NCBI RefSeq assembly: GCF_016901135.1 | Contig: NZ_JAFEVL010000045.1 | Coordinates: 496,001-560,000, forward strand | DNA: 64,000 nucleotides | Direction: 5' to 3' | Source of the DNA: Martinezella lusitana | GTDB taxonomy: Bacteria > Pseudomonadota > Alphaproteobacteria > Rhizobiales > Rhizobiaceae | Shown here: positions 1 through 8,988 of the stretch, one piece after another | Numbering within the stretch: the stretch's first letter is position 1 | How the letters are laid out: each line of letters opens with the position of its first letter | Program-made: the position numbers and the translations under genes | The notes under the pieces: generated by a model | Seen by the model: only the letters and a program-made list of their open reading frames with translations | Database searches by the model: none | What the model was told of the DNA's origin: nothing

Positions 1-232
1 ACTCCTGGGCTTTCGCCTCGCTGACGGCGAGCTTCAGCTCCTGATAGCCGGCATAGCCTAGCTTCTGGCTGAACTTGACGACGCTCGACTGGCTGCGGCC
101 GGTTTCGACCGCAAGCGCCGCCGATGAGAGGCGCAACATCTGGTCGGGGTTTTCGACGATGAATTGCCCGATCTGGCGGTCGGCGGGCGCCATGGTCTCG
201 AGCTGCGCGCTGATTTTCTTTAAGATGGACAT
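1..232 (-). CDS. RpiR/MurR-family transcriptional regulator (N-terminal part, cut by window edge)
   Basis: The 77 codons visible, read leftward from an ATG at 232-230, give the N-terminal HTH_6 domain of the RpiR/MurR family, including SSAALAVETGRSQSSVVKFSQ and KLGYAGYQELKLA. A good ribosome-binding site (AAGGAA) lies just upstream. The sugar-binding SIS domain would lie beyond the window edge. The gene is divergent from murA, nagK and murQ, and RpiR proteins typically sense phosphorylated (amino) sugars. It is therefore the likely regulator of the recycling cluster and of the GGAAT-N5-ATTCC sites at 343 and 2644. That link is inferred from position. Confidence 0.9.
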   Translation of the reverse strand, partial: MSILKKISAQLETMAPADRQIGQFIVENPDQMLRLSSAALAVETGRSQSSVVKFSQKLGYAGYQELKLAVSEAKAQE

Positions 233-342
233 CTGTTCCTTCGGGCCGCCGAGGCCGATTCACGCGTCATCACGAGCACACCAAAAATAACATCTGAGCG
301 AAGCGGGGCAACCGTGCTTCGAGCAATGAAGGTTATCACAGA

Positions 343-398
343 GAATTGGAATAAAAAATTCCAATTCCCGTTGACAGTATGGAATGGGCGAATAGTCT
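343..398 (+). promoter_or_regulatory. Operator and promoter of the murA-nagK unit
   Basis: A perfect inverted repeat, GAATTGGAAT-N5-ATTCCAATTC (343-367), is followed by a -35-like TTGACA (371-376) and, 16 bases on, a weak -10 TAGTCT (393-398). A further GGAAT half-site (381-385) lies in the spacer. The repeat sits between the divergent RpiR-type gene and murA. The same core recurs in front of murQ with the same 9-base offset to the -35 box. Seen directly: repeat and spacing. Inferred: promoter function and binding by the RpiR regulator. Confidence 0.6.
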
Positions 399-460
399 TC
401 AGCGAGAAGCAGGTGGCGGAGTCTCTGGGACTTCGCACCTCTCTTCAACGGGTTCTGATC

Positions 461-1717
461 ATGGATAGACTTCGCATCTCCGGCGGCAAAAGGTTGCAGG
501 GTGCCGTGACGATTTCAGGCGCCAAGAATGCTGCCTTGCCGCAGATCGCGGCAGCGCTCTTGAGCCCACATCCGCTGGAGCTCACCAACCTGCCGTTAGT
601 GAGTGACGTCGAGAACATGCTTGGCGTCATTGCCCTTCATGGGGCGAACATCACCCGCGCGGCACACGGCACCACGATCGATTCGAGCGCCATCGTCTCG
701 AAGGAAACCTCCTACGATACCGTCCGGCGCATGCGGGCGACGGTCCTGGTGCTGGCGCCGTTGCTTGCCCGTTTCGGTCAGGCGCGCGTCTCCCTTCCCG
801 GCGGCTGTGCCATCGGTGCTCGGCCTGTCGACATGCATATCAAGGCGCTGGCGACCCTGGGCGCCAATATCGCGATCGAAAGCGGCCTGATCGTCGCCTC
901 GGCCGCCAATGGGCTCAAGGGCGCCCGTATCGTGCTGAGCTCGCCGTCGGTCGGTGCGACGGAGACGGCTATGATGGCCGCTTGCGCCGCCAAGGGCGAG
1001 ACGGAAATCCTGAATGCCGCGCGTGAGCCGGAAGTTGCCGATCTCGCCGCCTGCCTCAGCGCCATGGGTGCGCGGATCGAAGGGGCGGGCACGCATCGCA
1101 TCCTGATCGATGGCGACACCAGCTGGCGTCCCGCCAAACACCACGGCATCCCCGACCGCATCGAGGCGGGCACCTATGCCGTAGCCGCCGCCATCACCGG
1201 CGGACAGCTCGAGCTCATCCATGCCCGGTTGGAAAATCTGGCCTCGGTCGTGCAGGCGCTGGAGGCCATGGGCGTCAGCGTCTGGCCGAGCGACCGTGGT
1301 CTCGTGGTTTCGAGAGACGGTCCGCTCAAGGGCGCCGACCTCACCACCGAACCCTATCCGGGCTTCCCGACCGATCTGCAGGCGCAATTCATGGCTCTTG
1401 CCTGCTGCGCCGAGGGCGCGTCGCTGATCCGCGAGACGGTGTTTGAAAATCGCTTCATGCATGTGCCGGAGCTGATGCGGCTGGGAGCCAACATCACCCT
1501 GCAGGGCACGACTGCTCTCGTGCGGGGTGGTGCGCCGCTCAAGGGGGCGCAGGTGATGGCCACGGACCTTCGCGCCTCCGTCTCGCTGGTGCTGGCGGCG
1601 CTCGTGTCGGAAGGCGAGACCGTCGTCAATCGCGTCTATCATCTCGATCGCGGCTACGAGCAGCTCGATCGCAAGCTTCGCCTCTGCGGCGCCGATATCG
1701 AGCGGCTGACGTCATGA
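461..1717 (+). CDS. murA: UDP-N-acetylglucosamine 1-carboxyvinyltransferase (MurA paralogue)
   Basis: It transfers enolpyruvate from PEP to UDP-GlcNAc, the first committed cytoplasmic step of peptidoglycan synthesis. The 418-residue protein has the family length. It shows ISGAKNAALP near residue 18 (substrate-binding Lys-Asn), PGGCAIGARPVD near 112 with the PEP-reactive Cys, PTDLQAQF with the catalytic Asp, and DLRASVSLVLAAL plus the DRGYE tail. All key residues are present. The frame is open back to 314, but ATG 461 gives the correct N-terminus and keeps the operator outside the gene. Its stop overlaps the kinase gene (ATGA). A murA inside a recycling/uptake cluster suggests a second copy alongside the housekeeping enzyme; that copy is not visible here. 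Confidence 0.9.
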   Translation: MDRLRISGGKRLQGAVTISGAKNAALPQIAAALLSPHPLELTNLPLVSDVENMLGVIALHGANITRAAHGTTIDSSAIVSKETSYDTVRRMRATVLVLAPLLARFGQARVSLPGGCAIGARPVDMHIKALATLGANIAIESGLIVASAANGLKGARIVLSSPSVGATETAMMAACAAKGETEILNAAREPEVADLAACLSAMGARIEGAGTHRILIDGDTSWRPAKHHGIPDRIEAGTYAVAAAITGGQLELIHARLENLASVVQALEAMGVSVWPSDRGLVVSRDGPLKGADLTTEPYPGFPTDLQAQFMALACCAEGASLIRETVFENRFMHVPELMRLGANITLQGTTALVRGGAPLKGAQVMATDLRASVSLVLAALVSEGETVVNRVYHLDRGYEQLDRKLRLCGADIERLTS

Positions 1718-2604
1718 CCGCTGCAGCAGAAAATGCCCCATATTTCCTTGGCGTCGATGGCGGCGGCACCGGCTGCCGCGCCCGCATCGAGGATGCCGCC
1801 GGCACGATATTGGGGCAGGGATTGTCCGGTCCCGCGACGACGCGGCTCGGCATTGAGGAAGCATGGGCGTCGATCGCCAGGGCTTTCGATGCCGCAATCG
1901 AAGAGGCGGGTCTAAGCGCTTCCGATATCAAGCGTATCCATGCAGGCGTCGGGCTGGCCGGTATCAGCCGCAAGGGTGCGCTTGCGGCTCTCAGAGCCAT
2001 AGAGCATCCCTTCGCCAGCATCGATTTCGTCAGCGATGGCGAGGGGGCCTGCCTCGGCGCCCATTCCGGCCGCGATGGGGCGATCGTCATTGCCGGCACG
2101 GGGTCGATCGGGCTCGGTCTCGTCGAGGGCCGGCAATTGCGGGTCGGTGGTTATGGTTTTCCGATCTCGGACGAGGGCAGTGGCGCTTACCTCGGGCTGA
2201 AGGCGGTGCAGCTTGCTCTGCGCGCCCATGATGGCCGCGAGCAGAAGACGGCATTATTGGCCGAGATCATGCAGCGATTCCAGAACGATCACATGGAAGC
2301 GGTGGCCTGGATGGATCGCGCATCCGCCACCGACTATGCGACACTTGCGCCGATGGTTCTTCGTCATGCCGACCAGGGCGATGCCGTGGCACGCCGCATC
2401 GTACAAAGCGCGGCAGGGCATATCGACACATTGGTTCGCACCCTGTTCGAGAAGGGCGCGCCGCGTGTCTGCCTGCTTGGCGGCCTGGCGAGTCCGCTCG
2501 AGCCCTGGCTTGCACCGGACGTGCGCCGCAGCCTCAAGCCCATCGATGGCGATGCGGTTTCGGGTGCTATCATCCTCGCCAGAAGGGCGATCTGCCAGCG
2601 TTGA
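1714..2604 (+). CDS. BadF/BadG-family N-acetylhexosamine kinase
   Basis: This is an actin-fold sugar kinase of the BadF/BadG/BcrA/BcrD ATPase family, 296 residues. The phosphate-1 loop GVDGGGTGCRARI lies near the N-terminus, followed by GTGSIGLG, the family segment ISDEGSGAYLGLKA, and the C-terminal adenosine motif CLLGGLASPL. Relatives phosphorylate N-acetylglucosamine. Here it would feed GlcNAc (or another amino sugar released from muropeptides) into the 6-phosphate pool next to murQ and anmK. It is translationally coupled to murA by a 4-base ATGA overlap. Exact substrate is uncertain: GlcNAc, glucosamine or MurNAc. Confidence 0.82.
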   Translation: MTAAAENAPYFLGVDGGGTGCRARIEDAAGTILGQGLSGPATTRLGIEEAWASIARAFDAAIEEAGLSASDIKRIHAGVGLAGISRKGALAALRAIEHPFASIDFVSDGEGACLGAHSGRDGAIVIAGTGSIGLGLVEGRQLRVGGYGFPISDEGSGAYLGLKAVQLALRAHDGREQKTALLAEIMQRFQNDHMEAVAWMDRASATDYATLAPMVLRHADQGDAVARRIVQSAAGHIDTLVRTLFEKGAPRVCLLGGLASPLEPWLAPDVRRSLKPIDGDAVSGAIILARRAICQR

Positions 2605-2643
2605 CAGGAAGATTGGTGCGGGCGGTTTCTAGCACGATAAAAT

Positions 2644-2695
2644 GGAATATTTTATTCCTTTTTTGATTGACTGAAGGAATAAACGGACATAGTGT
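2644..2695 (+). promoter_or_regulatory. Operator and promoter of murQ and the importer operon
   Basis: GGAATA-TTT-TATTCC (2644-2658) is a GGAAT-N5-ATTCC dyad. A -35-like TTGACT (2667-2672), a 17-base spacer carrying a third GGAAT (2676-2680) and a -10-like TAGTGT (2690-2695) follow. The dyad-to--35 distance equals that at the murA promoter. The 273-base gap between the kinase gene and murQ otherwise shows nothing I recognise. This suggests murQ and downstream genes have their own promoter under the same regulator. Confidence 0.6.
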
Positions 2696-2877
2696 TAATA
2701 AAGGTAAACAGGGAATGGGCGCAGAACGAAGCCGAAAAGGCCGGCTGCATCCTGGTTGATTTCAGTCTTCCGTTTTGTTGAAAACCGAACTTTGCCGGGG
2801 CGGGTCCGATGCTTCATCGGTCGGGCTTGTCATCTCCTTATCTATTGATATCGAAGCGTTATTTCGAGAGCAGACCC

Positions 2878-3801
2878 ATGACAGAGCAGAAGTTGATATC
2901 CGAACTGGAGCAGTTGGTTTCCGAAGGCCGCAATCCGAACACGATGCATATCGATCTGCTGCCGACCTTCGATATCCTGCGCGAGATTAATTATGCGGAT
3001 CAGACGGTGCCGATCGCCGTCGAAAAGGTCATTCCGGCGATCGCCGCTGCCGTCAACCAGATCGTCGTCGCCTTCCAGAAGGGTGGTCGGCTGATCTACA
3101 TGGGGGCAGGGACCAGCGGCCGGCTCGGCGTTCTCGACGCTTCCGAATGCCCGCCGACGTTCAGCGTGCCGCCGGACATGGTCATCGGCCTGATTGCTGG
3201 CGGTCCGGATGCGCTGCGGCGCTCGATCGAGGGAGCCGAGGACGATCCGGAGCAGGGGCGTCAGGCACTGGAAGAGATCAATCTGACGAAGGACGATGTC
3301 GTTGTTGGCATCGCCGTCAGCGGCCGCACCCCTTATGTCATCGGTGGCTTGAACTATGCGAAGAGCATCGGCGCCTTTACGGCTGCCCTGTCGTGCAATC
3401 CCAATTCCATCATTGCCGGCATCGCCGATCTGGCGATTTCCCCGGTCGTCGGGCCTGAAATCCTGACCGGTTCGACGCGCCTGAAGTCCGGCACGGCACA
3501 GAAGCTCATCCTCAACATGCTGACGACGGCAAGCATGATCCGCATCGGCAAGAGCTATCAGAATCTGATGGTCGACGTCAGCGCGAGCAACAAGAAGCTG
3601 GTGGCGCGCGCCGCGCGCATCGTTATGCAGGCAACCGGCTGTTCGCAGCAGGAGGCACGCCGTGTCCTCGATCTGACGGGAAACGACGTCAAGCTTGCCA
3701 TTCTCATGGAAATAACCGGAATGGGCATTGAAGAAGCCCGCACGGCATTGCAAAACGCTGATGGGTTCCTGCGCAAGGCCATCAACACGAAGACTGCTTA
3801 A
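2878..3801 (+). CDS. murQ: N-acetylmuramic acid 6-phosphate etherase
   Basis: It cleaves the D-lactyl ether of MurNAc-6-phosphate to give GlcNAc-6-phosphate and D-lactate, the key step of MurNAc catabolism and cell-wall recycling. The 307-residue protein carries the SIS-domain signature YMGAGTSGRLGVLDASECPP near residue 78 and GIAVSGRTPYVIGGL. The C-terminal region resembles other MurQ proteins (ASNKKLVARAARIV; GCSQQEARRVLDL). An upstream in-frame GTG/ATG stretch from 2809 exists, but ATG 2878 begins at the family start (MTEQKLISELEQL). It supplies the product step for anmK (10019). Confidence 0.95.
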   Translation: MTEQKLISELEQLVSEGRNPNTMHIDLLPTFDILREINYADQTVPIAVEKVIPAIAAAVNQIVVAFQKGGRLIYMGAGTSGRLGVLDASECPPTFSVPPDMVIGLIAGGPDALRRSIEGAEDDPEQGRQALEEINLTKDDVVVGIAVSGRTPYVIGGLNYAKSIGAFTAALSCNPNSIIAGIADLAISPVVGPEILTGSTRLKSGTAQKLILNMLTTASMIRIGKSYQNLMVDVSASNKKLVARAARIVMQATGCSQQEARRVLDLTGNDVKLAILMEITGMGIEEARTALQNADGFLRKAINTKTA

Positions 3802-3882
3802 AGGGACGTCGCGGCGCGCCGCGATCGTAATCAATTGGCCAAAAACGGCCGGGGACATTTGAAAAAAATCGGAGGGATAGGA

Positions 3883-5403
3883 ATGGAACGGCATTTTGCA
3901 AGGAAACTGATTTCGGGGGTGGTGCTGGCGGCAGGACTAGGCATGGCGGCGGTCGCCATACCGGCGCAGGCAGCGACGCTGCGCATGGCGTGGTCGCAGG
4001 ACGCGACCGGGCTCGACCCGCACAAGCAGACGGCGTTCTCCTCCATCCGCCTGTTGGAGCTGATTTATGAACCGCTCGTTCGCCTCGACGGCAATCTGCA
4101 GATTGTGCCCGGCATTGCCGACAGCTGGCAGTTTTCGCCCGACGGCAAGCAGCTGACCTTCAAGCTCAACGCCAAGGCGAAGTTCCAGAACGGCGCACCG
4201 GTGACCTCGGCTGACGTGAAGGCTTCCTTCCAGCGCATTCTCGACCAGGCGACCGGTGCTGTCGCCCGCGCCAACTTCCTGTCGATCGCGAGCATCGATA
4301 CGCCCGACGCCAATACCGTTGTGTTCAACCTGTCGCAGCCCGACGTTCCGATCCTGACGGCGATGACCAGCCTCAATGCGGCGATTGTTCCGGCAAGCGA
4401 AATTACCGCCGGCACCATCGGCACGAAGGCGATCGGCTCCGGCCCCTTCAAGCTCGACAGCTGGGTTCCGAATTCCAAGGAAGTGCTGAGCGCCAACAAG
4501 GACTGGGCAGGCGGCGCCGTCGGCGTCGACGGCATCAATATCAGCGTACTGCCCGATGAAACGGCGATCCTCGCCTCGCTGCGCACCGGCCAAATCGATT
4601 TCGCGCTCCTGAACGATCCGCTCGTGGCGACGCTGGTGCCCAAGGAGCCGAAGCTGCAGCTCACCCGCACGCCTGTGCTTTCCTACAATGTCCTGCAGCT
4701 CAATCCCTCCCGCAAGCCGATGGATCAGCTGGCCGTGCGCCAGGCGATCTCCTGTGCCATCGACCGCAAGGACGTGATGGATACGGCCGCGCTCGGCGAA
4801 GGCAAGGTGACCGGGCCGTTGACCATGCCGCTCTACGCCACCGATCCAGGCCAGCTTTTCTGCTATACGCGCGACGTGGCGAAGGCAAAGAAGCTGATGG
4901 CCGATGCCGGCTTTGCCAGCGGCTTTTCGGCGACCGTGATCGCCGCCACCGGCGAGCCGCCGACGGCGACAGCCGAAGCGCAGGTCATCCAGTCGCAGCT
5001 CGCCGAAATCGGCATCAAGCTCGATATCAAGGTGATGGAGCTCAACGTCTACGTCGACACCTGGCTGAAGGGCAATTTCGACATGGCGGTCGCGCTCAAC
5101 GGCGGCAGCGCCGATCCCTATTCCATGTACAACCGCTACTGGACGAAGACCGGCAATCTGCAGAAGGTCGCCAATTACATCGACGACACGCTCGATAGCC
5201 TGATGCAGAAGGGACGCGTCGAAACCGACCCGGCCAAGCGCAAGGCGATCTTTGCCGAATTCGAGACGCACATCGCCGAAGTCTCGCCCTGGATCTGGCT
5301 CTACACGGCTTATGGCTACACGGCCGAGCAGAAGAATGTTCAGGGCTTTGTGCCGACGCCGACAGGCTCGCTGTTCGGTCTCGCCAAAGTCTCGATCAAG
5401 TGA
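3883..5403 (+). CDS. Family-5 (peptide/DppA-type) ABC substrate-binding protein
   Basis: Periplasmic receptor of a dipeptide/oligopeptide/nickel-type ABC importer, 506 residues. A clear Sec signal peptide (MERHFARKLISGVVLAAGLGM, cleaved after AQA) is followed by WSQDATGLDPHKQTAFSS, LLELIYEPLVRLDG and the family-5 block GSGPFKLDSW. A strong ribosome-binding site, GGAGGGATAGGA, precedes ATG 3883. It follows murQ by 81 bases and precedes both permeases and the ATPase, so the transporter is complete. Between murQ and anmK the cargo is plausibly a muropeptide or anhydro-MurNAc compound rather than nutrient peptide. That is inference. Confidence 0.88.
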   Translation: MERHFARKLISGVVLAAGLGMAAVAIPAQAATLRMAWSQDATGLDPHKQTAFSSIRLLELIYEPLVRLDGNLQIVPGIADSWQFSPDGKQLTFKLNAKAKFQNGAPVTSADVKASFQRILDQATGAVARANFLSIASIDTPDANTVVFNLSQPDVPILTAMTSLNAAIVPASEITAGTIGTKAIGSGPFKLDSWVPNSKEVLSANKDWAGGAVGVDGINISVLPDETAILASLRTGQIDFALLNDPLVATLVPKEPKLQLTRTPVLSYNVLQLNPSRKPMDQLAVRQAISCAIDRKDVMDTAALGEGKVTGPLTMPLYATDPGQLFCYTRDVAKAKKLMADAGFASGFSATVIAATGEPPTATAEAQVIQSQLAEIGIKLDIKVMELNVYVDTWLKGNFDMAVALNGGSADPYSMYNRYWTKTGNLQKVANYIDDTLDSLMQKGRVETDPAKRKAIFAEFETHIAEVSPWIWLYTAYGYTAEQKNVQGFVPTPTGSLFGLAKVSIK

Positions 5404-5430
5404 CGACGGCCGAGGTCTAGGGGAAGTGCC

Positions 5431-6390
5431 ATGGGATACCTGACGCGCCGGCTGATGATATTCCCGCTGATCATGCTGGGCGTATCCATCCTCGTCTTCG
5501 TCGCCATCCGGCTGGTGCCGGGCGATGCGATCACGGCGATGCTCGGAACCAATGCGGGCCTGCTGACGCCGGAGCAGCGGCAGGCTCTGGCCGCCTATTT
5601 CGGCATCGACCAGTCCTGGCCTGTTCAGTACTGGCATTGGCTCCTGGGCATATTCCAGGGCAATCTCGGCATATCAGTCACCTACGGCAAGCCGGTGGTC
5701 GACATCATCCTCGAGCGTTTCCCGCTGACGCTCGAGCTTGCGTTGCTTTCCATGGTGATCGCGCTTGCCATCGGCCTGCCGGCGGGCGTCTTTGCCGCCA
5801 CGCGAAACGGGAGGTTCTCCGATCTTGCCGTGCGCATCGTCGCCATGATCGGGCAATCGACGCCGAATTTCGTTCTCGGGCTTCTGCTGATCTATGCATT
5901 GTCGGCCGGTTTCGGCGTGTTGCCGACCATGGGTGAGTTCACGCCGCTTTGGCAGGATCCGCTCGGCAATCTCGGCCAGATGATCCTGCCGGCATTGACG
6001 CTCGGCTTCGCCTTCGCCGCCTCGGTCACGCGCGTCGTGCGCTCGGCCATGCTCGATGTTCTGAGTGATGATTATGTCCGCACGGCCCGCAGCCGTGGTG
6101 TGCCGGCACGCAGCGTCATCTGGCGGCACGCATTGCCGAACGCGCTGATCCCGGTGGTGACGCTCAGTGGTGTCGAGTTCGGCTATCTTCTCGGCGGCGC
6201 TGTGCTTGTCGAGCAGATTTATGCTCTGCCCGGACTCGGGCGCATGGTGCTCGACGCCATCCTGCAGCGCGATTATGCCCTGGTGCAGGGTAGCGTGCTG
6301 TTCATCGCCTTCAACTTCATGATCGTCAACCTGCTCGTCGATCTCGCCTATGTCGCGCTCGATCCGCGCGTCCGTCTGGGAGAGGGTTGA
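5431..6390 (+). CDS. DppB-type ABC transporter permease
   Basis: Inner-membrane permease, 319 residues, of the DppB/OppB family. The N-terminal membrane span with VAIRLVPGDAI is characteristic, as is the binding-protein-dependent permease loop near residues 205-225 (DDYVRTARSRGVPARSVIWR, the EAA-like helix that docks the ATPase). It ends with the hallmark LPGLGRMVLDAILQRDY. A ribosome-binding site (AGGGGAAG) precedes the start. Its TGA overlaps the next ATG by one base, coupling it to the second permease. Confidence 0.92.
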   Translation: MGYLTRRLMIFPLIMLGVSILVFVAIRLVPGDAITAMLGTNAGLLTPEQRQALAAYFGIDQSWPVQYWHWLLGIFQGNLGISVTYGKPVVDIILERFPLTLELALLSMVIALAIGLPAGVFAATRNGRFSDLAVRIVAMIGQSTPNFVLGLLLIYALSAGFGVLPTMGEFTPLWQDPLGNLGQMILPALTLGFAFAASVTRVVRSAMLDVLSDDYVRTARSRGVPARSVIWRHALPNALIPVVTLSGVEFGYLLGGAVLVEQIYALPGLGRMVLDAILQRDYALVQGSVLFIAFNFMIVNLLVDLAYVALDPRVRLGEG

Positions 6391-7229
6391 TGCGGATCGT
6401 CAAGGCCATTTTCGGACATATGAGCGGCCGGATCGGCGGCATCATCGTTCTCATCTACATCGTGCTTGCCATTCTCGGCATGCTGGGGCTCACCCCGCAC
6501 GATCCATTGATGCAGAACCGGATCGACCGGCTGCATGCCCCCAATCTCACCTATTGGATGGGCACCGATCTCTTCGGCCGCGATGTCGCAAGCCGGCTGA
6601 TGAATGGCATCGGAGAATCCTTCACCGTCGCCTTCCTGTCCGTTGCCGCCGCAAGCCTGATCGGCACCGTGCTCGGTTTGACCGCGGCCTGGTCCGGAAA
6701 GCGCTGGGACGGCGTGATCATGCGGACGATGGACGTACTGCTAGCCTTCCCGGCGATCCTCCTCGCGCTCCTGATCATCGCCATCGTCGGGCCGGGCACC
6801 TGGACCAGCGTCGCGGCGATCGCGATCGTCTATACGCCGATCTTTACCCGCGTCGTGCGCGGTCCAGCCCTTTCGTTGAAGGGCCGCGACTTCGTCGATG
6901 CCGCCCGCACCTTCGGCAGCAGCAGGTCCTATATCCTGACGCGGCATCTGTTGCTCAATCTCGTCGCGCCGCTGACCGTGCAGGTGACGCTGGCGCTCGC
7001 CTGGTCGCTGCTGACAGAAGCGGGCCTGAGCTTTCTCGGTTTGGGAACACAGCCGCCGGCCTCCTCGCTCGGGCTGATGCTGAGCGACAGCCGCAACCTC
7101 ATGGAAACGGCACCCTGGCTGCTGATCTTCCCCGGCATAACCATCATGATCTCTATTCTCGGCTTCAACCTGCTCGGCGATGCCCTGCGCGATATTCTCG
7201 ATCCGAAAATGCGGAGGTCGACCGTATGA
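6390..7229 (+). CDS. DppC-type ABC transporter permease
   Basis: Second permease of the importer, 279 residues, DppC/OppC family. It shows the N-terminal span, GTDLFGRDVASRLMNGI (typical of DppC), about six membrane segments, and an EAA-like loop (LKGRDFVDAARTFGSSRSYI). The C-terminus is NLLGDALRDILDPKMRR, the usual ending of this family. ATG 6390 overlaps the upstream stop (TGATG); a TTG lies directly before it. The gene ends inside the ATPase start (ATGA). Confidence 0.92.
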   Translation: MRIVKAIFGHMSGRIGGIIVLIYIVLAILGMLGLTPHDPLMQNRIDRLHAPNLTYWMGTDLFGRDVASRLMNGIGESFTVAFLSVAAASLIGTVLGLTAAWSGKRWDGVIMRTMDVLLAFPAILLALLIIAIVGPGTWTSVAAIAIVYTPIFTRVVRGPALSLKGRDFVDAARTFGSSRSYILTRHLLLNLVAPLTVQVTLALAWSLLTEAGLSFLGLGTQPPASSLGLMLSDSRNLMETAPWLLIFPGITIMISILGFNLLGDALRDILDPKMRRSTV

Positions 7230-8965
7230 GCCCGCTGCTATCGGTCTCTAATCTCCGCGTCGGTTTCGGCCGCAATCCGGAAGCCAATCCCATCGTTCGC
7301 GGCGTCAGTTTTGACCTCGAAGCCGGCGAGACGCTGGCGATCGTCGGCGAGAGCGGGTCGGGCAAATCCGTGACAGCCCTTTCGATCAATCGCCTGGTCG
7401 ATTTCGGCGGCGGCCGCATCGTCGGCGGCTCGATCCGGCTGAAACGTGCCGACAACAGCGTTCTCGACCTGACCACGGTCGGCGAGGCACAGCTAACGAA
7501 GATCCGCGGTGCCGAGATCGGCATGATCTTCCAGGAGCCGATGACCTCGCTTAATCCGGTGCTGACGATCGGCACGCAGATCGAAGAATCGTTCCGGCTG
7601 CATCGCGGACTGACCGGCGGCCAAGCAAAGGCGGCCGCCAAGGATGCGCTCGATCGCGTGCGCATTCCCGATGCCGCGCGGCGCCTGACCTATTGCCCGA
7701 ACCAGCTTTCCGGCGGCATGCTTCAGCGCGTGATGATCGCGACGGCGCTCGCCTGCAATCCACGCCTGCTGATCGCCGACGAGCCGACGACGGCGCTCGA
7801 CGTGACCGTGCAGGCGCAGATCATGGCGTTGCTCGCCGAGCTGAAGCGCGAGACCGGCATGTCGATGATCTTCATCACCCACGATATCGGCCTTGTCGCC
7901 GGCATTGCCGACAAGGTCATGGTGATGCAGGCCGGAGAGGCGGTCGAGCAGGGCGAGCTCAACCAGATCCTCGACAACCCCACTCATCCTTATACGCAGC
8001 ACCTGTTGCATTCAGTTCCGCATTTCGCGGCCGGACGTGCGGCGCGCACGGATTTCCAGCGTGATGAAGCGCCAGCCAAGCCGGCGTTGAAAGTGGATGG
8101 TTTGACCGTCCGTTTTCCGGTGTCGGGTAGTTTCCTGCGCCGTCCGACAGGCGCCGTCCATGCCGTCGAAGAGGTTGGCTTTGACCTGATGCCCGGCGAG
8201 ACGCTGGCGATCGTCGGTGAAAGCGGGTCAGGCAAATCCACGACCGCGCGGGCGATCCTTGGATTGGTCAAGTCGACGCGCGGTACGTTTACGACCCATG
8301 GCGGCAAGGCCGCCGACCGCACGAGCGCGGTGCAGATGGTCTTCCAGAACCCTTACGCCTCGCTCAATCCGAGGCTTCGGATCGACAGTATCCTCGCCGA
8401 ACCGGTGATCGCGGCCGGTGGCCGTCTGTCGGCAGGCACGCGCGAGCGGATGGTCATGCTGCTGAAACGGGTCGGATTGCCGGAAAATGCGCTTGAGCGC
8501 TACCCCCACGAGTTTTCGGGCGGCCAGCGCCAGAGGCTGTGCATCGCGCGCGCCCTGATGCTGAACCCGTCCGTGCTGGTACTCGATGAGGCGGTGTCCG
8601 CACTCGACGTCTCCGTGCAGGCGCAGGTCCTGAACCTGTTGGTCGAGCTCCAGCGCGAATATGGGCTTGCCTATCTGTTCATCTCGCATGACATGGCCGT
8701 GGTGGAGCGGATCGCTCATCGCATCGCCGTGCTCTATGCCGGCCAGATCGTCGAGATTGGTGACGCCGCCTCGATCTTGTCGCAGCCCAAGCATTCCTAT
8801 ACCAGGCGGCTGATTTCGGCGGTTCCGACGGTCGCACGGCGAAAGGAAATTTTCGCGCTCGACACGCGTCAGGTTCCTTCGTTGGTGCGCCCTCTCGGTT
8901 TCGAGCCGGCAGCACCCGAATGGCGCCGGTTCGCACCGGATCACATCGCTTTGGCGGAAGCCTGA
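7226..8965 (+). CDS. Fused double ATP-binding protein of the peptide-type ABC importer (DppD-DppF)
   Basis: This 579-residue protein joins two ATPase domains that many bacteria encode separately. Domain 1 has Walker A GESGSGKSVT near residue 42, signature NQLSGGML and Walker B LLIADEPTTALD. Domain 2 has Walker A GESGSGKSTT near 333, signature HEFSGGQRQR and LVLDEAVSALDVS. Each domain ends with the oligopeptide-transporter tail NPTHPYTQHLLHSVP or QPKHSYTRRLISAVP. The frame is open from 6350, but ATG 7226 overlaps the permease stop and is the natural start. It energises the receptor and permeases encoded just upstream. Confidence 0.93.
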   Translation: MSPLLSVSNLRVGFGRNPEANPIVRGVSFDLEAGETLAIVGESGSGKSVTALSINRLVDFGGGRIVGGSIRLKRADNSVLDLTTVGEAQLTKIRGAEIGMIFQEPMTSLNPVLTIGTQIEESFRLHRGLTGGQAKAAAKDALDRVRIPDAARRLTYCPNQLSGGMLQRVMIATALACNPRLLIADEPTTALDVTVQAQIMALLAELKRETGMSMIFITHDIGLVAGIADKVMVMQAGEAVEQGELNQILDNPTHPYTQHLLHSVPHFAAGRAARTDFQRDEAPAKPALKVDGLTVRFPVSGSFLRRPTGAVHAVEEVGFDLMPGETLAIVGESGSGKSTTARAILGLVKSTRGTFTTHGGKAADRTSAVQMVFQNPYASLNPRLRIDSILAEPVIAAGGRLSAGTRERMVMLLKRVGLPENALERYPHEFSGGQRQRLCIARALMLNPSVLVLDEAVSALDVSVQAQVLNLLVELQREYGLAYLFISHDMAVVERIAHRIAVLYAGQIVEIGDAASILSQPKHSYTRRLISAVPTVARRKEIFALDTRQVPSLVRPLGFEPAAPEWRRFAPDHIALAEA

Positions 8966-8988
8966 GCAAGGTCGCGTGGGAGGTAAGC

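Noticed and set aside
3937..5637. Open frame of 566 codons on the minus strand
   Set aside because: Antisense to the clear substrate-binding protein gene; composition typical of a shadow frame and no ribosome-binding site.
6350..7225. Upstream extension of the double ATPase frame
   Set aside because: It overlaps the DppC permease in another frame; ATG 7226 with an ATGA overlap is the natural start.
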